Position numbers and translations under genes: made by a program. A stretch of 64,000 nucleotides of DNA, taken from positions 109,713,088-109,777,087 of the forward strand of contig NW_026262734.1 of assembly GCF_021869535.1 (NCBI RefSeq), given 5' to 3'. Positions 24,606 to 38,190 of this stretch are shown piece after piece. The first letter of the stretch is position 1. Each line of letters opens with the position of its first letter. Under the pieces are notes generated by a model. That model was not told the DNA's origin and did no database searches. It saw nothing but the letters and a program-made list of their open reading frames with translations. The DNA is from Mytilus californianus. Its lineage: Eukaryota > Mollusca > Bivalvia > Mytilida > Mytilidae.

Positions 24606-26731
24606 CAAACTATTATTACACTAAACATTATAGAAGTTAATTTGATGACAGAGTTAAACTTGAATAAGTCAGCACAAAGTTGATTCGAATGAGTCATGTG
24701 ATTTTAGAGAAGAAATACCTATAATTGTACTAAAATGGTTGATTCTCGGACGAAATGAGGGTTTTTTGTGAAGGGTTACAAGCAAACATTTATGTCTTAT
24801 ACATTTTTTTAACTATATATCTATCCGTCAAAATTAACATAGTTGAATGAAGCAATCACCAAGGTAGGCTCTTTTTTATGCAACTAAGATTTTCTGTAAG
24901 ATATACACAAATATTAGCAGTTATTCGATAGTATTTATAAACTTTTCGTTGTTTGGAAAAAAAAAGGTTTTCAGTCGAAAATGGTAATTAATATTTATAT
25001 TACAATGTCACATGACAAGAAGCAAATTGAAACTAATAAGAACTTGAAGTTAACTTTATCGTATCAGTTTAAAATGTTATTGCTTAGATCATTCATTAAT
25101 ATGTTTTTCTAGCTGGTTGTAATAGAAATAGTCATGTCGAAGTTGTGTATCAGTACAATTTTTAGTCCTCCTTTACCAGGGTTCATTATAAGAAAATAAC
25201 AACACACTAACATTTAATTTGTGTTTTTGTACGAAAAAATACTTCTGCATTTCTACCTTCTAATACGTCAGCTAACAATACTTTTACAAATCTTACTACG
25301 AAGAATAGTTATAACTACAATAAATGAAATAAATAAGAATAATATACAATGATAATTATAGATAATTGATTTCAATTAGAGTCTAACCCCAATTAAAAAC
25401 CATTTTATTATTTATTGTGTGGCCTATCTGTGTAATTGATAAAACCAAAATACATGTGGATGGCTTCAAATAGTAGTATTACATCAAGAAAATGGAACAA
25501 ATGTCAAATCGTACAATATGTAGTGGTGTGATGTTTCCCCAATGAAGTTTTGGAATTCCAAGAAAGAGAGATTTATCAATACTAAAACTAGATGATGTTG
25601 GGCTGCTTTTAAGTAGTATTAGTTGATAAAAAGTTAAACAGATATTTTTCCCAAAGGTACATTCATTGATTTTTTTTTTACTGGAAATAAATGAAAACAA
25701 GTAAGTATTTTACAGAAACACAAAGACATGAATATACTTTTAATGTTCTATCAAATACACATTCATAGTAGATGAAACGTCGATTAATTTAATGCTTGTC
25801 TAAGTTCGTGTACCTATTGTCCAGATGTTGTCATTATAAAACAAAATTCCTTTCGATATCGATTTCTTAAGTTTAAAGTCATTTATTATTTAAACATCTG
25901 CAAACTACTGTTACATATAGATTCTTACATTGATACAAATGGTTTATCGGATTTATCCAATCGAGATAGTTAAATCATCAATTCTAATATGACGTGCTGC
26001 TTTCGCTTTGTAAACAACACCTACTTAGCGCAGACTCAGAGATATACATAATAATGGATGTTACAAAATACCTCCTACGTAAATCCACATGTATCGAAAC
26101 CTATTTGCAAACGCTATTCCGATTTTATTGTTTTAAAAATTGCAATAGAAAAAAGACTACAGAACTTCTATTCTTATTCGGATGCATAACAAAAAGAATT
26201 AATGCACTAGAGCTCAGAGAAATCTATAAAATAAAAATAAAATAAAATTCCGCGAAAGTCCATTAATGCTTTTGGCGCATTTAAGTCATTTCAAAACATG
26301 ACGTCATCCAAATGAAAACGCTAAAGCTGAAGGTTTTCCGTTACGTGAACCATCGAAGTTCGTATAAAGTTGCATTAAAATGGATTTTTGAGGTAGGTTT
26401 TGTTATATTTTCTACCCTATTTCATTATTTGCATATTAACGAATTTCAGTAAGTCAACATGGCGGCTCCTTAGTTACGAAATGTCAACTTTGGATTTGAC
26501 GGTAGCTTACGAGAAAAACAAGTTAATTAAAAATGGCAAATGTAGGATTTGATAATTAAAAGAACTAAACACATTTTTTTCTGGCGGTTATCTACGAAAT
26601 AATTCATGCAAGCTACAGATTTATTAGAATGTTATAGCTTTATCTAACAGGAAGTAAAAAGGAAAAGCCACACACACGGCAAACCCACCCCCGCTTCAGT
26701 TTTTTAATGACCGTATTTGTCCTATTAGAAT
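24606..26731. other. Gene-free stretch
   Basis: AT-rich sequence without convincing coding frames, tRNA or repeats that I recognise. Short frames at 25,994-26,245 and 25,479-25,700 have no family features. Confidence 0.5.
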
Positions 26732-26839
26732 CGAAATAATTCGTGGAAGCCATGCTAACGCTCAGGATAAAATTCGAATATCACGGCCCAGGCCATGTGT
26801 AAATTTCCAACAAATCTATGGCTTCCATGAATTATTTCT
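26732..26839. repeat. Small inverted repeat
   Basis: CGAAATAATTCGTGGAAGCC at 26,732 pairs with GGCTTCCATGAATTATTTC near 26,820 around about 60 bases; probably a MITE end pair. Confidence 0.6.
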
Positions 26840-26889
26840 TAATTTTAAGGTCCGATCCTAAGATATAATCATTTCCTAATCGAATAAAT

Positions 26890-26985
26890 AAACTCATCAT
26901 AGATACAAGGATTAAAATGTTTTGAACGCCAGACACGCACGTTTCGTCTAGAAAAGACCAATCAGTGACGCTCGAAAAAAATAAT
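26890..26985 (+). repeat. R3 dispersed repeat
   Basis: Contains CACGTTTCGTCTAGAAAAGA and AATCAGTGACGCTCGAA; related fragments at about 20,160-20,200, 43,890-43,990 and 45,150-45,240. Confidence 0.6.
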
Positions 26986-27039
26986 TAAAAAGGCTTTCTC
27001 AGTTTTACACATGGAATTTTACACTAAACTTTTAGAAAA

Positions 27040-27396
27040 AAAGGATGATTTTCTTTTCCCTATTTTTAATTATCCACTGTTGGACGTTGATGTTCCTCTG
27101 GCACCATCTTACTTGTTAATATATTCCAACTTGTTCGTTTTGTCCATGTTTGAAATGACGTTTTGAATTTCAATGAACGTAATCTATGTATTACTGGTAA
27201 ATTATTTAGTCAAGGATTTCGTTACCACAAATTACATAAAACCTTTACTAAATTCTTCCAAAGATACAAATATTTGGTTTGCAAGTTTGGCTGTACCTGT
27301 AAACAGTTTATTTCAGACAGAATAGCACATCCTGAATTTTACGGTGATGTTGTTTACCGAGCCCGGAAATTTATATACGATTCGGTTAAACTTTAA
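27040..27396 (+). pseudogene. Reverse transcriptase C-terminal fragment
   Basis: One frame gives DDFLFPIFNYPLLDVDVPLA from about 27,043, then a frameshift near 27,160 leads to the frame 27163-27396 with LFSQGFRYHKLHKTFTKFFQ and HPEFYGDVVYRARKF. These blocks match the C-terminal part of retroelement reverse transcriptases common in mussel genomes, seen also at 42,485-42,931. The catalytic domain is absent. It is a dead 3' fragment. Confidence 0.65.
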
Positions 27397-27539
27397 ACAA
27401 ACTTATTCTAAAAGGCTACCAATTCAACACTGTAATCAGGTCTTCGAATATTGTTTTTATTGGTATTAATATTGATTTTGTTATCAGTAAATTAAAAAAA
27501 TACTAAATAGTTTTGTTATACACATATGCACTTTAACCG

Positions 27540-28250
27540 TGCTACAATCAGTCGATACTTTTATTTTGGCATTGCACAATGTCAAGTTTTTCTCTGACAG
27601 TTAATGACGTCTTTACACTAAATTCATTGTATGTTGGAAGTGTACTGAAAGATATTTTAGTCTAGATACATGTTTTTTTTTATAAGTCGTTATTAGCTTT
27701 GAACTAGCTATAAGTAACTGCGAGTACTCTCGGTTTTCACTTATTGTTTTTTTTTTATTTTTTTTTTTATTTTTTTTTTAGGGATGATGGATGGATAAAT
27801 ACCCTGCCACGCCCGGTCTGTGTTCATGTTTAATGTTTTCTGCTTTGTATTTGATGAGTTAAGCCTTTCGCAACTCATTTGTATAGTTTGTTCCTGTGTT
27901 GTGCTGTTACACCACTGTCCAAGGTTAGGGGGGATGAGCGCTCGCAAACATGTTTAACCCCGCCACATTCTTTATGTGCCTGTCAGGAACTTAAGTTCAG
28001 TGGTTGTCGTTTGTTCATGTCTGTCATATTTTCTTTTCGTATATTGTTTTGTTATGAATTAGGCCGTTGGTTTTCACATTTGAAATAATTCATAATTTTT
28101 ATATCGGGGCCTTTTGAAGCCGAGTATACGGTATGGGTTTTTTTCATTGTTGAAGGCAGTACGGTTGTCTATAATTTCTTACATGCTCTGTATTTGAACT
28201 TTGTTGGATAATTGTCTCATTGACAATCATACCTCATCTCTTCAGTTTTA
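27540..28250 (+). repeat. R1-related long repeat variant
   Basis: Colinear with parts of 17,930-19,085 (TTTGGCATTGCACAA, TAACTGCGAGTACTCTCGG, GAGTTAAGCC, GGCCGTTGG, GGGGCCTTTTGAAGC) and ends in TAATTGTCTCATTGACAATC. It follows the reverse transcriptase fragment directly, so it may be the 3' tail of that element type. Confidence 0.6.
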
Positions 28251-28476
28251 TAGATAAATTACGAAGTTAAAGAGCATTGATGACCGAACTAAACCGATAT
28301 TTTACATGTATTTTCACTTTTATTTACAAAAACTTGTGATAAGCAGATGTGTTCAACGAAGTTGCAAAATAGTTACACGAAGTTAAAACTGTTCAAAATC
28401 ATCGATCATTTAAATTAGACTCGTCAACAGATTTGTACTTGCATATGACATGTAAGAAAAACGACGGATATCACAT

Positions 28477-28720
28477 GTGGAGACGGAACTGCTTGCACTT
28501 TCGGAGCACCACAGTTATTCCCAGTTTTTGGTGGGGTTCGTGTTTTCGTCGTTTTGCGTTTTTATTACCATGGCGGTTTCAGTTTGTCTTCGTAGTATGA
28601 GTTTTAAATGCCCTCTTGTAATTTTTTTTTTGTTAGGCCATTCATTTTATTTTTCCTACAATTTAATTCTAAGATTGTATATTCTATCAATATTGACCAG
28701 GCCATTTAGTTGGAATGTGT
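28477..28720 (+). repeat. R2 repeat tail
   Basis: Matches 36,490-36,720 and 46,810-47,000 (TTTGGTGGGGTTCGTGTT, CCATGGCGGTTTCAGTTTG). With 28,840-29,060 it forms the left flank shared with the duplicate at 36.5-37.0 kb. Confidence 0.65.
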
Positions 28721-29857
28721 TTTGAGGAGACGTTTATCTGTCTGTCAATTCACCCGAGTGAAATCATCCCTTTTTCATCAAATGCCTTGTAAATCCAATA
28801 AGATCAACTTCTCAAGGGTTATGGTCAAAATATTGTAACACGGTAATGACCAAGTTGCATGGCCATTATTAATTACAAAACAAATTGATAAACATGTTAC
28901 TAGTAATTGTTAACTTCTAAGTCATTTGGTCTCTGGTGGATAGTTAGCTAAATGGCAAGCATACCACATTTAACATACTTTTATATCGACACAATACATG
29001 GAAGTAATCCTGATACATTTTGAAATTAACGAAAATTTTTTAGTTTTAACCCTATAAACAGTGCTTTAAAAAAAACACCAATTTAAATTTTCGTCAAACT
29101 TAATATCTATTTAAAGCGCAAACAGAAAATTATCTTTATTGATAGTGCAGGTCAAGATACATACAAAGTTAAATAATAATACATAATACATATTTGTGTC
29201 CAAATCTAATGATTTATAGCTAAGAGTTGTTCAACAAACACGTCTGGATTTGCATAACACATATTTGAAGAGATCACACATCAAGAACGGAACAAAAACA
29301 GTATCTGATTCGATATTATAGGGATTGCATTAAAGTCTGAGATTTACTTCAAAGTGTGTTCATGGGGATATATCATATATACAAATATCCGTGTCACAGA
29401 TGATAACAGAATGTCCCAATTGTCGTTTTAAACAGTCATCTCAACATCGAACTTGAATGGGGTATTGGAGATCATAGCTAAAAAAATGAAAACACGTTAA
29501 CACATGATTTGTTCGTGCCACGACTCGATATCACTAGGTTAACTGGAATTTCATGTCATGCCAAGGCAAATGAGTGCTGTCCTCGACTTATGATTGGGTA
29601 CTGGTTTTTTTTTTTTTTTTTTTTTATTGTCCCCTAAGGTTTAATTCCCTTGTTTGTCTCTTATTAATTTTAAAAAAACAAGGCAAGAACGGGGGCAGAC
29701 TTGATTGTAAGTGATGACTTTTATTTCAAATGCAATTAGATAAATACAATCAACAAAGTCATTTAACTTAAATTCAATCATCTGTGTTGTAGGTATCATC
29801 ATTAATATAATTTCCTATTTAAATATATATTAATTAAACAATTTTGAAATACTGTGA

Positions 29858-29863
29858 TTTATT
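29858..29863 (-). terminator. Polyadenylation signal for peptide gene 1
   Basis: AATAAA on the minus strand 48 bases after the stop codon of the gene at 31476-29911. Confidence 0.5.
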
Positions 29864-29910
29864 TTGGGTAAATAAGTAGGTAAATATCCTTTTTTGTATT
29901 TCTCTTCTTA

Positions 29911-31476
29911 TTATCCAAATATACAACCACCACAGCAGCACTTCATGTTTCCGACGCACTTGGCTGTACCGACACACAATTTTTTAACACATAACGGCCC
30001 ACAACCTTCAGCGACGAATCCACAGTCAAACAAACTAAAACACTTATCTGCAGCATCAGTATACCTCAATCCTATAAGATAATTCCAGTAAATTGTTAAA
30101 ACATCTGTGTTAGTGTAGAAAACCAATATGTCAATGATACAGGTATTTCATACAGCAACACCTCCCAGCGGTATACAACTGTTGCCTTTATTTAGTATCA
30201 GGTTACAAATCTAATTTTAAGAATGTGTTTATAGTTATTATTGACATAGATAGGCTTAGTATAATCAAAATATTGAACCTTTTAAATCCGAATTTCATAG
30301 ACTGTGTTCCTATTTTACAATCTAGATTATTTTGTGTTTTTTTTAGTGGGAGTTGTTGCTGTATTAAATACCTGTATCATTGACATATTGGTGTTCTACC
30401 CTAATGTTGTACTAATAGTAACGGAGCAAATAGTGGTTGTTTTTGTAGCATCAATGAGAAAGAAACTTTCACGTGACACCCTTGAAATGTTCTATCCGGT
30501 CTTGTTTGATGACATTTTTGAATTAAAAATCATTTATGATATTGCTTTTCACTACTTGTAGTTGTGATCTGTTAATTTCTTAAGGAATCACAAGTAGCTA
30601 AGTACTGTATGCTCTCATGAAAGTATGATACCATTTTGAAGAAATTATAGTGATTAAAATCTTTGTAATAAACAAAATCTGTCTTCCTCAAGTATGACTC
30701 CTGTTGTGATTCAAATATTTACCGTACTAAGGGTAAAGCTATAAGCTGGTTTCTATTTTTAAGTGATAACTAGCAAGTGCACAGTCTCAAGCAAAACTCG
30801 TCATCATACCTAATATAAATATCTACAACATATTGTACCAGCCTAATCTCTAACTCGTCAGTGTTGATTAACTAAGAACCAAATGTAAAGCATTGGACAT
30901 GGTTATGGATAAAACCGGTTTGCAACCTCTGATCAATATCATTAAAATCAGAAAATTAAATATCAAGCTAACGACGTAGAAATATCTAGACTTATTGCCA
31001 TGACATTGAAGTCTTACAAATTTCATAACAAACCTCGTCATTCAAGTTGTAGCTATTAATAGTCTGAATCTTGTTTTGTGTATATATTTAATTAATTAGG
31101 ATGTAAAATGACTTTTGTATGACGCTTACATTTCGGATGGATAAACGCTTGGTATTAACAGATTCCCTTTCGCATTGCCACAGAGGACATTTATATACCC
31201 TCGGGCCATACAGGACCATGTTGGTCAGAAAAGGCCTTGTTGTAAAAAAGATATATATGTATGAACATGAAATGAGTGCTTGTTACGTTTTAAAAGTAAA
31301 GTTTATATAGTTATCAATCAAAATAACGAATTCTCGATCTGAGAAGTTTTATTTCAAAAGAGAATGACAAATTCAAAATATTTACATTCATTTGTGGTAA
31401 ATGTGGTCAGAACAGATAATATTGTCTTACCTGCGAGACATATCAAGATGACACAAACACCAAAGTACGCTCTCAT
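29911..31476 (-). CDS. Secreted ten-cysteine peptide, gene 1
   Basis: Two coding exons. Exon 31476-31431 gives MRAYFGVCVILICLA plus the first base of Gly, a typical signal peptide, and ends at donor GTAAG (31430). Exon 30071-29911 starts after TTATAG and ends in TAA. The intron is phase 1 (1,359 bases). The product is 68 residues. After a short LRYTDA linker the mature part has ten cysteines: C-x5-C-x6-C-x3-C-x4-C-x5-C-x5-CCC-x2-C, then IFG. The CxxxC and CxC spacing resembles CS-alpha-beta defence peptides (myticins end CxCxxC), but the CCC is distinctive and no named family is claimed. It is probably secreted, disulfide-rich and acts outside the cell; defence or another effector role is inference. 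An AG acceptor (31495) 18 bases before the ATG suggests an upstream noncoding exon. Confidence 0.9.
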
Positions 31477-32042
31477 AATGCAGCAAAAATATTTCTGAAA
31501 CATATTATAGTGAGCATGATTTATGTGAAGGATTTTTTTGATGCACGAAGTTCAAACGCAATTCAAGTCAAAACAATATATCATTTTCCAGTACCAGGAT
31601 TCCTAATTGGACAAATTACAGATTGCGGTTTATCAAATTGGCCTTGTAGTATATTCCGTTTTGTTAGTTTGAAAATTCACATAAGATGTTTCTGTTGGTT
31701 TTATTATAACTTGTCATTTAACAATTTGTAAAAGTTTATCGGTGAAAAATTTACATTTACTAGTAAATTCTAATAAAATTTAAAACAAAATCTATTTTTT
31801 CATGATCATGCAGCTCATTTAACCTACTTGTATCTATATTACAATAATCTTAATACAAATAAATAGCATGAGGCAGGCATTATATAGTATTGTAAATAAA
31901 GTTAAACGGAAAAGGACATAATAAACCGTGACGTGATCTTGCGTTAATGAAGTGGACGTTTTCCTGGAAAGAAAGAGCTAGTTTTTGTATTTAGAAAACA
32001 CATCAGTTTGATTTATTACTATTAGCTGATATTTCCTTTTGT

Positions 32043-32275
32043 ATGTCTCTTCAATATTGTCATTTCCATCTGTATGTCTCTTCGATATTATCGATATTAT
32101 CATTTCCATCTGCATGTCTCTTCAATATTATCATGTTCTTTTGTATGTGTCTCCAATGTTGTCAGTTTCTTTTGCATGTCTCTTTAATATTGTCATGGCC
32201 TTTTGCATGTCTCTTCCATAGTGTCATTTTCTTTTGTATGTCTCTTCAATATTGTTATTTCCTTATGTATGTCTT
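32043..32275 (+). repeat. Minisatellite, about 30-bp unit
   Basis: Units of TTTGTATGTCTCTTCAATATTGTCATTTCC in tandem; a shorter copy is at 37,868-38,020. Both lie just upstream of the gene 1 locus and of its exon-less duplicate. Confidence 0.8.
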
Positions 32276-32832
32276 TTCGTTATTTACATTTACATTTCGG
32301 GTCATGATTCTTGTTGGTCAATTAATTGTTTACCCGAAGGCATGTCAGGCATTCTTAATTGCGTAAATAATAAATACAAATTATATTTGATATCCTTTTT
32401 GACGTCATTTTTAAATGTTAAGGGAGCATGAGATATTACAATCTTGTCTGTTTTTTCACATGTCATAAGTACGTCTCTAAATGTAAATAGGATTCATGTA
32501 AATCACAATCAAACTTCTAGATGAAGAAATGAAACAATAGCTGGTACAAAAGTGGGACAAAAAGACGAATTTCTCTATCACTATAAACCTTTTAAGAAAG
32601 TTGGCGGTGTAAGGATATACTTTAGAGGTAACATCAGTATAGCAAAGTTAATCTATTTTCAATAAATAAATCAGGATAAAGAATTGAGGGGATCACACGA
32701 ACGGGCGAGATGGGTGCGTCAAAAAAATAAATCACACCTTTTTACACTTGTGAGTTGAACACGATAGGGAATAGGACAACATCAGTTAATTTGAAGATCA
32801 GACAAATATTCTTTGAAATAAGAAAAAAAAAA

Positions 32833-35800
32833 TTAAAAACCTATTGTTCAGAGAACAATTGAAGGTCTTTCCACATCAATGTTCTAAGTTATTGATAAGA
32901 AGCTACTTCCAGTTTACTAAGAGTTACTATTGGCGTCCAATGATAGGTTTCTGCATACTGATTAAAATGTGTTCTATATACTTTTGTCTAAACACATGTA
33001 GATAATTTGCTACTTCTGGTTCAAAAAATGTCACTTCTGGTCTTATGATAGCTTGACTCATAGATTCCAAAAAATATATGGTTTTTATATTTTTTTGAAT
33101 GAAAAAAGGAGATAATTTGCAACTTCCGGTTTAGAAAATGTCACTTCGGTCTCAAATGATAGCTGTTCATACACTGATTCCACAAAGATATGGTTTCTAT
33201 ATATTTTGGCCTATAATAAGGGAGATAATTAGCTACTTCCGGTTTATTGAAGGTCACATCCGATCTCAAATGATACGTTTATTTATGCCTATCTAAAAAA
33301 TATATAGTTTCTATGTACTTTTCCATGAAAAAAATGCACAAATGGCTACTTCCGGTTTATCCAAGGTCGCTTTTGGTTGATATTGTTGAAGGCCATATGT
33401 CACCTAACATTTTGCAAAAGACTAAATGGATTTATCATGAACCAAGTTGAAGTAATAAAAGATTAACCTTATATTAGAACATTTCAGGGGCAATAACTCC
33501 TATAAGATGTCTTCAGATTGTTTCAGACCAAATTTATCATATCTTCATCACAATAATGCAAACATTTTGTACTAGTTTTTTTATATGTATCTTTAAAAGT
33601 GTCAGAGAAAATGCAAAAACAAGGAAAAGTCAAAATTGAGAACTTTACCTTGACCTTTGACCTTGACCTCATTTTCTAATTGATGACCCATGTGCCTCAA
33701 ATAAAAAGATTCTAGGGTTATACGTCTAACGGTTTATGAGTTACAAATGCATACCGACAAATTTTTTTGGTAAAGTTAGATAACTCCATTATTTCACTGG
33801 ATCGCTTTGATCCAAATTAGCCAACAATTCCTGAGGATGTAACGAACAATTCAGAAAAGAGTTTAATCGATATCTTTTTTGTAACGAAGGAAATGCACAC
33901 ACGAAATAAACAGTGAATGGAGAGATAACTCTTACAAATAAAAATTTTCGGCTTAGCAGGGTGAAATTTGTAAGCGCGTACACTGTACGATTCCATTATA
34001 AGAAATATTTAAGCGACATATTGCGAAACAAAAACTTATTGCAAGAAAAAAATTTGGCGGAAGAAAAAAAAAGAATAATTAAAAACCAATTGTTCGGAGA
34101 ACAATTGAAGATCTTTCCACATCAATTTTCTAAATTATTGATAAGAAGCAATTCTGGTTTAATCAAAGTTACTATTGGCGTCCAATCACAGGTTTCTTCA
34201 TACTGCTTCAATAAATATATGTTTCTGTATATTTTTGCCTGAAATAAGTGATATAATTGTCAACTTCCGGTTTAATAAATGTCACTTCCGGTCTCAGATG
34301 ATACCTTTATTCACACTGACTCCAAAAATATATTGTTTTATATCCTTTTCCGAGTAATAAGGGAGATATTAGGTATTACCAGTTTATTGAAGGTCACTTC
34401 CGGTCTCAATTAATAGGTTATGTATGCGTATTTAAAAAATAATAAGGTTCTAGGTACTTTTCCATGAAAGAAGTGCAAAGATGGCTACTTCCGATTTACT
34501 CGAGGTCACTTCCGGTTGATATTTTTCAAGGTCATATGTCAACCAACAGTTTGCGAAAGACCCTATGGTTTTATCGTGTACCAAGTTGAAATAATAATCA
34601 ATTAACCTTAAATTTAATCATTTCAGGGACAATAACTCCAATAGGATTTCACTAGATCCCTTCAATCCAAAGAAGCTAAACAATACTGAGGATGTTACGA
34701 ACAATTCAAAAAAAGAATTTTATCGATATCTTTTTTTGTGACGAAGGAAATGCACACACAAAATAAACAGTGAATGTGGAGATAACTCTTACAAAGAAAA
34801 TTGTTCGGCTTAGCATGGTAAAATTTAAAAGCGCATACACTGTACGATACATTATGAGAAATATCTAAGCGACATATTGCAAAACAAAAATTTATTGCAA
34901 AAACAAAATTTGGCGGAAGAAAAAAAAAAGAATTAAAAACCAATTGTTCAGAGAATAATTGAAGGTCTTTCAACAAGTAAAAAATTATTAAAATTCGGTT
35001 TAAAATGTCATTTCCAACAACAAATGATAGCTGATTCCAAAAATATATGGTTTCTATACAATTTTTTTTAAATAAGGGAGATAATTTGTTACTTCCAGTT
35101 TGAAAAAAATCACTTCCGGTATTATTTGATAATTAACTGATTCCAAAAATATATAGTTCTATACATTTTTACATTAAATAAGTGCAAAAATAGCTACTTC
35201 CGGTTTACACAGGGTCACTTCCGGTTGGCTTTTTCAAGGTCAAATGGCTTGCAACCTAATGCAAAAAGTCCCATGGCTTTATCATGTATACATATGAGGT
35301 AAAAGCAAAGGTCAAAGTCTAGAACGTCAAATATACCTATGACCTTGAGCTCAATTTCAAGGTCATAAACCAAGAACCTCAAATCAAAAGACCCTAGGTT
35401 TTAATTATATATGGTTAATGAGTTATATCACCATACGCGTAAGTTTAAATACAAGAGGGGAGAAAACCCCAATTTAATGTTAACGTACCCTTTCAACCAA
35501 AATGTATGTGTTACAACATATTGCAAGTAACAACTTAGTAAAATATGTTGTTGATATCTTATGCGGTTTTTTAATAGAAGTGAAAATAACCCAAAATCAA
35601 AATTTAGAATATGACCTTGACCTAATTTTCTTTTTTTTTTTGGACCAAGGACCTCAACTCAAAAGATCCTAGGTCTCTATCTCTTATGGTTTACCAATTA
35701 CAAATGCATATCACTTATCGAATACATAAGGGGAAATAACTATCATATGGATTCTCTTTACTGCTTCGGTTAAAATTATTCAAAATATCCTTAGGATATA

Positions 35801-36240
35801 ACGAGCAATTTGGAAAAATAAATTTGTCGTAATCTTTTACGATTGCGAAGGAGAAGTGTGCACAAGGAAAACAGTGTTCGGCGAGATAACTCTTACAAAA
35901 TAAAGTATTCGGTTAAGCGGTGTCAGTTTTAAAAGCGTATAAACTGTTCGATACCATATGCAAAATATATAAGCGACATCTTTTGAAATAACAAAACAGT
36001 GCATGAAAAACATTAGGCGGAAGAAAAAAAAAAATTATCAGAACAAAAGCACAGTTAAGTGAAAAGACCTAATAATTAAAAACCAATTGTTCAGAGAAGG
36101 TCTTTCCACATCAATTTTCTAAATTATTGATAGGAAGCAATTCTGGTTTACACAAACTTACTATTGACGTCCAATCATAGGTTTCTTCATACTGATTCAA
36201 TAAATATATGTTTCTATATATTTTTGCCTGAAATATCGGA
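32833..36240 (+). repeat. Tandem satellite, about 0.9-1.25-kb units
   Basis: Units begin at about 32,833, 34,078, 34,933 and 36,075 (last one partial) with AAAAACCAATTGTTCAGAGA. Each holds several CTACTTCCGGTTTA/TCACTTCCGGTCTC sub-repeats and a block with GAAATGCACACACGAAATAA and GTAAGCGCGTACACTGTACG. Some units carry a GACCTTGACCTCA module that the second unit lacks. A dispersed piece is at 59,380-59,830. No coding capacity. Confidence 0.85.
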
Positions 36241-36249
36241 AAGACCCAA

Positions 36250-36720
36250 AAACAAGACAGGTCAATCATGAGTTCAAAGTGGTGAAGTTGAAATCATTCG
36301 AAAATTTTGCGGACGCCATCACGAGTTGGTTGATTGTTATGTAATATCCGTTTAGCAGATGATAGCAGATATATTCCAAATGTCGTAACTAGAATCACAC
36401 CTTTTTCCTCGAATGTGACCTACCGATTTAGACGTATTACTGGGTTTTACTTACATAAACAACAAGACACGTGTGACACGTTTGGAGCAGGATCTGTTTA
36501 CCCTTCCAAAGCACTTGACATCCCCCCTCCACCCCCCCCCCCCCTAATTTTTGGTGGGTTTCGTGTTGCTTAGTCTTTAGTTTTCTATGTTGTGTTTTGT
36601 TTACTATTGTTTGTCTATTTGGTCTTTTTCTTTTTTAGCCATGGTGTTGTAAGTTTGTTTTCGACTTGCGAGTTTAAATGTCTCTGATATTTTTTGCATC
36701 TCTTTTTGAGAGACTGATGT
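36250..36720 (+). repeat. Reverse transcriptase element 3' tail (R2)
   Basis: GCGGACGCCATCACGAGTTG and GTTTGGAGCAGGATCTGTTT match, as reverse complement, 42,360-42,560, where they follow a reverse transcriptase fragment. Continues into R2 (GCCATGGTGTTGTAAGTTTG). A poly-C tract at 36,519-36,544 interrupts it. Confidence 0.65.
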
Positions 36721-36789
36721 GTTGATTTCAGTCGATCTCCTTCAGAACCTTCCGGAAAGATTCTGTTTTATAAACACACCCATGTTGAT

Positions 36790-38190
36790 GACGTTCGTGA
36801 GCATGCAAAGGGGTAACGTATCAATGGCTATTATTCATAAGATGACAAATTGGTAAATATGTAACATATAGTTGTTAACTTTATTTGGTCTCTGGTGTAG
36901 AGTGGTCTAATTGGCAATTATACCACATCTTTTTATTTTTATACTTACACAATACATAAACGATAATCCTAAAACATTACGAAATTTACGAAAAAGATTA
37001 GAAAGCTCACACTTGTTAAACTTATGTTCTAACCTTAAAATGCTATTAACAAACAAGACTCATCATTTCAGCTATCATAAGGGTTATGGTTATATGCGTT
37101 ACTTGAATGATTTAAAGATCAATGATTGTTTATTTTCTGCAGCATATGTTTCATACTATGAAATCAGGATTTGTATCATTATTTCCATGTCTTTGTGTCT
37201 AATGTGGATATGTGTTTCATAGATAACTACATCCCATCTCAATACTGTTATATACTAAATGCGCAAACGTGTTTATGTCAAGTAAATCAATTTTTAACCG
37301 TACTGCCGGTAGAGCTATACATTGAGTCGCACTTTTAGATAATAAAAAATACATACACAGTCTCAAGCACAAATCGCACTCTTCTCTAGAATAAATATCT
37401 GTAATGAAACCTATTATTCTAATCTCTAACTCGTATGTGTGCCACTTGTGAAGAGGTGATTTAGCAAGAACCATCTGTAAAAATTCCCAAAGATGTTTAT
37501 GTTGGTTATTATATATATTGTAGAACTTGTCATTTAACACAAGTTCCTCATAAACAGAATTGACTCATATCGACATTAACTAGTAAATGATAATTATATT
37601 AAAGATCAAATCTATTTTTGCATTTGCATGCATCTCATTTAGATTAACCTGTGTCTAACAAAAATCGTAATACAAACAAATTACAATTGGATGTCTATAC
37701 AAAGTACTGTAAATGATGTAAAACCGAAAGGACACACTAAAATAGTACGTGATCATCTTTTAATGAGGTGTCCGTTTTCCAAAAAAGAAAGGGTTAGTTA
37801 AAAGAATTTAGAGGATAATCAAAAGTGCAAAAACGTAAAAAATGTATTATAATTAGCTGATATAGTGTCATTTCCTTTTGTATGTCTGTTCTATGTTGTC
37901 ATTGTAGTCTACTTTTCTTTTCAATATTGTCATTTTCTTTTTCATGTCTCTTCAATGTCATTATTTTGTTGGCATCATTCTTCAATATTGTCCTTTTCTT
38001 TTGTATGTCTCTTCAATATTTACATTTACCCTATGGGTCATGATGCTTGTTAGTCAATTAATTATTAACCCTCATGCATGTCAGGAATTTCTGGTTGCGT
38101 AAATGATAAAATAAATTTTGTATTTTATATCTTTAGTGATGTCAATTTCAAATGGTAAAAAAGCTAGAGATATTACAATCTCGTCCGTCT
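36790..38190 (-). pseudogene. Exon-less duplicate of the peptide gene 1 locus
   Basis: Three blocks are colinear with the gene 1 locus: 36,790-36,985 with 28,840-29,060 (downstream flank), 37,295-37,475 with 30,715-30,885 (inside the intron, TTAACCGTACTGCCGGTAGA), and 37,495-38,190 with 31,690-32,430 (upstream flank and minisatellite). The segments that should hold the mature exon (29,060-30,715) and the signal exon (30,885-31,690) are missing or replaced. No cysteine-rich frame remains, so the locus is dead. Confidence 0.65.

Noticed and set aside
28477-28725. 82-codon membrane-protein-like frame
   Set aside because: It lies in the R2 repeat tail, and the corresponding frames at 36.6 and 46.9 kb are not conserved.
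29894-30082. Plus-strand 62-codon frame at gene 1
   Set aside because: Antisense shadow of the ten-cysteine exon on the minus strand.
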